Below, piece after piece: positions 57,922-64,000 of a stretch of 64,000 nt of DNA (positions are counted from its first letter, which is position 1; every line of letters starts with the position of its first letter). Under the pieces are notes generated by a model, which made no database searches, was not told where the DNA came from, and saw only the letters and a list, made by a program, of their open reading frames with translations. Origin of the DNA: Neoscytalidium dimidiatum. Taxonomy: Eukaryota; Ascomycota; Dothideomycetes; Botryosphaeriales; Botryosphaeriaceae. The DNA lies in the NCBI GenBank assembly GCA_037367355.1, contig CM074699.1, forward strand, positions 1,116,001 through 1,180,000, in the 5' to 3' direction. A program made the translations under genes and the position numbers.

Positions 57922-60900
57922 TCAGTCCTTTAGCCCGAACGCCCTCCTCAACATCGGAAACTTTTTCTTCTTGCCACCACGCCCCACGACAACGCCCCCA
58001 ACAGGCTCCGACTCGGCCGTCTCCCCGCCCGAGCTCTGTCTCTTCCCCAATTTCGGCCTCGCCGCGGGCGTGCCATCCGATGTCGTCGGGCGACCGGCCG
58101 CCTTGCTCGGCTCCTCATCCGGGATCGGCGGTGGCAGTGGCCAAGACTCGGACGTGCGACGGCCGTGCGAACCGCGACGTTGAAGCTTCCCGGTAGGCGA
58201 GGTCGGCGAGGTGGGTGTCTCGGCATCGACGGATTCGCGGCGCTTCTTGCCGAGGCCGAAGAAGCCGCGCTTCTCCTTGCGGGGGGTAGAGATGGGAGAG
58301 ATGGTGGCGTGCTTGCTGGCTTGAAGTCCCGCTGTTGCTGCGCCGTTGGTGTGGCCGTTAGTGGCCGGGGCTACCGTAGAACCTCCCTCAATGGCTTTTG
58401 AGGAGGCCGTTCGAGGCGGGGATGTTGGACCCTCGGTGTCGCTTGCTTCGTCCTCGAGTTCGGTGGAGTCACCGTCTTCTTCGCCCCGAGGAATACCGCG
58501 AACAGGTCGTAGTCCAGACGGAATTTCTGGCTCATCTTCGTCGTCTGAGTCGGCGAAGCGAGAGCGGAATGTGGGAAGTCGCCCTCCGTCCTCGTCGTCG
58601 CTTGAATCTTCGTAACGCGACTGGAATCGTGACGAGGCAGACTTCAGCGGTGCGGACAGGGCTTTACTGGGTGGCTTTGCAACAGAAAATCTGGATGATT
58701 TACTTGGTGGCGGGCCTTGCGAACGTAAAGTAGGATAAGACGAGTCTTGAGTGCTAACCATCGGTTTTCGTTTACCGAACAGAGAGCCAGTCGGGGACAG
58801 CGATCGAATGCTCAGTCTTGAAGAGCGAGAAGCGGTTGGAGGCGATGTTGCCCGTAACGTAGGCGCTGGCACAGGCGCACTGGACCTTGACGAAGGTCCT
58901 GAGCGCATGCTTCTCCGCAACGTGTAGCGACCGTCGGCGTTCGAAGCCGCACGGCGTTCCCGTTTGAAGCTGCTCTCCGACGTGTTCGAGTCGTTGGATA
59001 ACGTCCGGCTCAGTGAGGGCATGGCGGGAGCTTGGTTTATGCCAGCGGGATTAACAGCACTGGCATTGCGTGTATGCGTTACTGCAGCCGCTTGTGTAGA
59101 AGCTAGCGGAATGTTCTTCTTCTGAAGAGCACCTTTAGGTTCCCGTATTGTCGTCGTAGTGTCACTGTACCTCGAACCTGCAAGTCCTGTAGGCCCATCC
59201 CTCATGGATGTCCGCATCGGCTTCCGTACGGCGTGATCGGCTGGTCTATCAGTCCGTGATTCAGGCTTCTCAGCACGCATGCTGGTTCTCAAGGCTGGCT
59301 TCCTCGGCTGTGGCGCCTCGCGGGCCTGTGGCAAAGGGGCAGGTTTGTGCTGAGGCTCAACAGCTACTGCCACTGGTTCTGCAACAACCTTGGCCTTCTT
59401 CTTAGGCTTGGGCGATTTGAGGATAGGGGCAGCATCAAACTCAAGGGCAGCTGCTTTTGGAGACAGCTTGTGTTTTGAATCCGTTTTTCTTGACCCGCCT
59501 TGATGCTGCCCCTTCTTGGAATCCTTCCCTGCCTCCGAGGCAACAGCTTCTTCTGCAAGTGGAGCTTGCTGCTGTTTGTGCTTATCGGCAAGCGGACTTT
59601 CCGGGATGGAAGCCAGTTGACTTTCCTTCGATGGTTGTACTACAGGACTATCGACAATGGCATCCAAGGATGCAAAGCCACCCTCCAGCTCAGAGAGATC
59701 CTCGGCAGCATCGCTGTAGATACTGCTGTCATCATCCGAGCTATCATCCTGAGCATGGTCCATGTACTGAGCCACGCTTTGCTGAGACTCAACTGGCTGA
59801 AGATCCTTTGCGGAAAACACGTGAAAATGCCCGCCTTCGACAGGCTCGGTAATCCCTGTATGTTCCTGCGATCCTACTGAAGCAGTCGTTGTTGCCCAGC
59901 TTTCATCGTAAGAGCCCTCGTCCGGATCCGACCAAGCGCCTGGCATTTCGAACACGGGCTCCTGATTTTCAGCTTCAGTTCCTGGAGTTGCGGGCTGCAC
60001 AGCAATCTGAGGGACCGATGATTCCTCGATAACAGGCAGTTCTTCCTTTGATGCCTTTTCGGGTATGACCGGGAGCTCAGTTGTGTCGTTGTTGAACGCC
60101 TTGGCTGCGTACACCTCGCCGTTCTTCGCAGGCCCCAGCTCTTCCTCATCGATGCTCGATGCTGTGTCGTCCGAGACATAGCCAGATCCCTCCACAGAAG
60201 TAACCTCAGGCGCAATCGGATCGTTAACCCCCCTGGTTTGTCTCCTGGTCTCAAAGTCTCGAGCGAGTACACCACCAACGGCATGATCGCTCGAAGCTTC
60301 AAGGGGCTCAGCCATGGTACTTGTCGAGTTGGACATCGAAGGGACGGTTTCTGTGACCTTCTCAGCAATTTCCTCGTCGACATGACGACGACCTCTCCTG
60401 ATGCTTCCAAAGGAGGGCAAGGTGGGTCTGGGCTTCAGAATCTCATCCAGGTCATCATCCATACCCTGTAAAGTCCGGCCGCTCCATCTTGAGGAGTCTA
60501 GGCCAACAGGAGAACTTGGCGAAGATGGCGAATCTTCATCCCGAGTAATATTCTCTTCAAAACTGACTCGGACACCCTTCTTCTTTCTGGGACTTGGTTT
60601 GTAGCCGTCGTAGGAGCCGGCATCAGAGCTGACATCGGAGTGAGATCGGCCGACAACATTCGACGCAACAGGGGAGCTTGTTCTGATCGAGGAAGATGGC
60701 GAATGCTTCAAAGCAGACTTCGCGGGAGATATCGACCTCGGAGGCGGTTGGTGCTTAATGCCAGTCGAGATGTCGACAGCTGTTGGCGCAAAATGTGCAG
60801 AGCGGGCTGGACTCAGTGAAGATTGCCTCTCGTAAGCAACCGCTCCACCGGTGCCAGGTGTAAGCCTTTCAGCTCCCCCAACCCGCCCAACACGATGATC

Positions 60901-62149
60901 GGCAGGCGGGCTAGCATCTCTAACCTCCTGTTTTTGGCCAATCGATCTCGACGGTGCTTCTTCTGTTGCGGATGGCAATTGAACTCCTGACTCAGCACTT
61001 TCCGCCTGCTCTTCAACCTCAGGGTTTTCTATGACGGTCGACGGTTGCCTAACAAGGTGAGGCGCTCTTATTCGCGATCCAGATCCATCAGACTCGGTTG
61101 AGCTGTCGGACAGCACAGAACTCTGCGGACTCTGAGGGCTGGGAGGAGGCTCCGCAGCTGGTAAGGAACGCGGAGGTGATTGCGTGCGAATCGTTGATAA
61201 ACTTTCTTTCGGTACGGCACTTCCTGTTGGCTTACTGGCCATATTTCCATCGGACAAGTGGCTCCCCTCCACACCAGGCGCTTTCTTCTTCTTCTTTTTT
61301 GCTACGGGTGCATTTGCAGCGCCGTGTATTGATTGTTGCAGTCCGGTGTCTCCTGTAGCTGGAGGTTTCGAGATGATAGGCACTGTCGTACGGATATCCT
61401 GCCTAGGCTTTTGCTCGCTTACAACCGGACTAGTGAACCAACCACTATGGCTCGCTTTTGTCGGAGGCGGACTTGACGGAGGAGTGACTCTGGGCGACAT
61501 AGGGCGTGAAAAATTGATAGACGTCCTTTGACCCCCTTCCTTCCCCTGATCCGACGCCGGCGACGCTCGTGATACCCGATCTGCAGCTCCCCCTGCGCTC
61601 TGAGTCCCTGGCTTGCTCGAACTCGAACTCGATACCACCTCGCTCGCAGCGCGCCTGTGTTGCGAGGCAGGCGAGAGGTCCTTTGGAATTGCTGGCACTG
61701 GAGGTGCGTTAGCATCCGCCGGAGCTGGAACCCTGGCCCTTCCTGATGGTGACGGCGAACGAAAAGTCCTCTCACTCATAGAAGCGGAACTGGGCTGTCG
61801 CCGCGGCCCCGGAGCGCTGGATGCGCTCCCTCCAGAACCCCTCCTCTGCATGCGCTTGGTCTGTATGCTACCAACCGGGACGGGCGAAGTGCTGTGAGTG
61901 CGCAGGGCCGTCGCCGCTGCGGCTGAGGAGAGGGACGCATTGGAGTTTGCATTCTTGAGGAATGCCTGGCTGGCAGCGAGGGCAGCAGTCGGGGTCGGAG
62001 CGGTTGGGTTACGATTCGGAGGCTACACAGGGCACGTCGAGTCAGTCTCGATACGGGGCACCGGCGCGTGGCACGAATGGAAGGCACGTTTGAAGAAGCA
62101 CAGCGGCGCATACCGGATTGGAGGTCGCGCGGCGGCGCGATCTGAACAT
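57922..62149 (-). CDS. Large disordered Ser/Pro-rich protein, unknown function
   Basis: Model on the minus strand: exon 1 62149-62114 (MFRSRRRATSNP), 91-bp intron 62113-62023 with CTGAC and TGTAG acceptor, exon 2 62022-57922; 1378 aa. The open frame from ATG 61851 alone would miss a likely conserved N-terminal block, AALAASQAFLKN / NASLSSAAAATALR / VQTKRM-like (here IQTKRMQRRGS). The rest is largely disordered and rich in Ser, Pro, Glu and basic patches. It has KKKGVRVSFEENI near the middle, an acidic segment DDSSDDDSSIYSDAAEDLSE, several SSRFS/RSSR repeats, and a basic-hydrophobic end GGKKKKFPMLRRAFGLKD that could contact membranes. Scaffold or cortex protein is a guess only. Confidence 0.85.
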
Positions 62150-63437
62150 GGCGGACGGGAGAATTGGCAAGACGTTGCTATCTCGTCATAGCAGCCGGCA
62201 GGCGTGGGCGTAGGCGTTAAGTTGTGGTGTTGCGGAAGCAAGGGCTCAGCGGGTTGATGTCATGGGGACGCGGATGTGGAGGACTGGTTAAAGGAGTGGA
62301 ACGCGACCAAGTGCTTCGCCTGACACGAGCAGCCGCAGCTGAAACGTAGAGCACACGCAGCACACAAGGCCCTGAGACGGAGAGTAGTCAGGGTGCGGAG
62401 GAGGGAGCGAGGATGTGCGGAGGAGAGGGTCTCGGCGGGCGATCAGCGGCGACGTGTGGTGTTGAAGTGGGTTCGCCGGAAGAGAGGGAAAGCTTGCGCC
62501 CCAGGATCGTCACCAAGGGTGCCAGCGCGCTCCCCGTGTCGTCATAACCGGCCGAACCGCCGTCGTCGCTCGTCCCAATTACCTTTGCGGCAGCGCTCGT
62601 CCGTCGCTAACGGCATTCGTGCGCCGGGCGAGAAAAATAAGAGACGGCGGCGGCACCGCATGGCAGTGTTTCGCGGCCCATCCCAGCGCAGTGAAAACGC
62701 ATTGGAAACAGCGCCAGGCAAGACCCTCGCATTGAGTGGATGGCGTGCATCCACGACTGCGCTGACTCCTGGCACGCGACTTCGCACGTTCCCTCCGCCC
62801 AGTGCCGGCAACGGTACTGCACTGTACCTTGCGTGAACGAGGAAAACAGGATGGCATTCACGTCAGAGCCCGTCGGGACGGCGCTGGCGGCCGGGAGAGG
62901 GCTGAAGACGCAGCGGCGGGCCCGATCGCGTTAAGGTTTGCTAGGTAGCGTGGTAGCTAGCTCTGCCATCTGTCGCACTCTCGGCCAGCGTCCGCTCCCA
63001 CAAGCCATGTCCCGGCCGATGACGTCGCATTGGACTGACTACACATTCTGTGTTCCGCCGGTCGACGCGGGTCCCGGAGGAGCACCAAGAACCGTGGGTT
63101 CCACGGCTCTGACGCGGTTTGCGCGCAATTTCTCAGTAGGAGTGGTCAACAACCGCGGGCAGCGGGTGGCGCGATGACTGCAGATCGACCTTTGGGGCCG
63201 CCTCCGCGTGGGCGTGCGCGTGCTCCTCTTGTCAGGGTCTTAAGCATATTGCCTTCCCCGCAGTTTCGCTCCCGAACCACCATGTTCTATTGCAACTGCG
63301 ATTCTGCTATATAGCTGCCGAGAAAGCTGGCCTTCTCAGCCTTGACTCACCTTGCTTCTCCTCAGACAACGCTGTCTGGCCTTCAAAGATACCCTTTTTC
63401 TTGAACTCGAACACCCCTCGACGGTTCGCCATCCACC
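62150..63437. promoter_or_regulatory. Divergent promoter region, large protein and hydrolase genes
   Basis: About 1.3 kb, GC-rich, with many overlapping frames in all phases and no recognisable domain. A pyrimidine-rich stretch at 63340-63430 precedes the hydrolase ATG. Confidence 0.5.
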
Positions 63438-64000
63438 ATGTCTTCTCTGGGAGCTGGGGTCGTACAGAATTCGACTGGTCTCCCACCGCTCCCCCTTCCT
63501 CCAGGCGTCACTTCGCGCCAGATACCCAACACCGCCGCAGGTCTCTCATTCCACATCCTGGAAGCTGGCTTCGATCCCACACATTCGAAACCGCTTATCC
63601 TCCTGCTCCATGGCTACCCTGAGCTCGCATACTCCTGGCGCAAGGTCATGAAGCCTCTTTCTTCTGCAGGCTTCTACGTCGTCGCTGTAGACCAGCGCGG
63701 CTATGGGCGGACAACAGGCTGGGACAACTCGCCATATTCTACCGTCGACCTCTCCCAGTTCACCATGACGTGGCTTGTCGGAGACCTGCTCGTGCTGGTG
63801 TCCGCCCTTGGCTACAATGAGGTCCGCTGCGTCGTCGGCCACGACTTCGGGGCGGTCAGCGCCAGCTTCTGCGCCTTGACGCGCCCGGACGTGTTCAGGA
63901 GCGTGGTCATGATGAGCCACCCGTTCAAGTCGCCGCCCGCTCTGCCTTTCAACACGGCAAACCAGCCACGGCCAGAGCGACAGCGTCCCGATACGATAGT
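63438..64000 (+). CDS. Epoxide-hydrolase-like alpha/beta hydrolase, partial
   Basis: Runs off the window's right end; 187 complete codons from ATG 63438 (context CCACC-ATG). It has the alpha/beta-hydrolase core: LILLLHGYPELAYSW (HGYP oxyanion region, residues 58-61), VVAVDQRGYGRT, and the nucleophile elbow VVGHDFGA with aspartate 136. Asp as nucleophile plus HGYP points to soluble epoxide hydrolases or haloalkane dehalogenases; in fungi epoxide hydrolase is the usual annotation. The cap domain and catalytic His are outside the window. No stop and no intron signal needed up to the edge. Divergent from the large disordered protein. Confidence 0.85.
   Translation, partial: MSSLGAGVVQNSTGLPPLPLPPGVTSRQIPNTAAGLSFHILEAGFDPTHSKPLILLLHGYPELAYSWRKVMKPLSSAGFYVVAVDQRGYGRTTGWDNSPYSTVDLSQFTMTWLVGDLLVLVSALGYNEVRCVVGHDFGAVSASFCALTRPDVFRSVVMMSHPFKSPPALPFNTANQPRPERQRPDTI

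Noticed and set aside
62393..62836. 147-codon plus-strand open frame upstream of the hydrolase
   Set aside because: GC-rich promoter region with open frames in all phases and an Arg-rich product; no domain or splice context.

Overview
The window is a piece of a filamentous ascomycete genome (Pezizomycotina; a Sordariomycete is my guess, not proven). The evidence is short 48-91 bp GT..AG introns, a Zn2Cys6 regulator, a fungal rhodopsin-type membrane protein and CCACC-ATG start contexts on the right, and on the left a large block of repeats mutated by what looks like repeat-induced point mutation (RIP). Everything rests on reading the sequence; no database search was run.

1-41,156: a continuous block of nested Ty3/gypsy LTR retrotransposons with integrase C-terminal chromodomains (chromoviruses). 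CpA and TpG are almost absent, TpA is very common and CpG is kept, so Trp and Gln codons read as stops and no open frame survives. Six elements can be separated. F (1-3347, minus, 5'-truncated) lies at the left. B (3348-19009, plus) follows, with A (3705-11304, minus) inserted in its 5' LTR (TSD tcgga). C (19020-26954, minus) is inserted in the 3' LTR of D (TSD gcctt). D (about 19010-41156, minus) carries E (32937-40665, minus) in its 5' leader (TSD ttaat). A, B and C are one family. Element B has no matching target duplication: its left flank is F and its right flank is the interior of D's LTR, which suggests recombination between copies.

The most interesting feature of the block is that A, B, C and D each carry, between the chromodomain and the 3' LTR and on the strand opposite to gag-pol, the remains of an extra reading frame. 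It has a shared cysteine spacing (Cys now mostly Tyr through RIP) followed by a charged, helix-prone segment. E carries a different antisense frame at the same place.

41,157-47,000: a decay zone next to the repeats. It holds a truncated amidase, a possible LigB-type dioxygenase fragment, one intact zinc-free MDR reductase (three exons), a frameshifted GMC oxidoreductase tail and a frameshifted DJ-1/PfpI gene.

47,000-64,000: ordinary genes. These are a two-exon EthD-like protein, a six-exon cytochrome P450 (502 aa), a six-exon rhodopsin-domain membrane protein (379 aa), a five-exon Zn2Cys6 transcription factor (730 aa), a small two-exon Ser-rich protein, a 1378-aa disordered Ser/Pro-rich protein with a tiny first exon, and the start of an epoxide-hydrolase-like alpha/beta hydrolase running off the window. 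Oxidoreductase remnants, MDR reductase, EthD, P450, membrane protein and regulator together look like a partly decayed accessory metabolic cluster beside heterochromatin.
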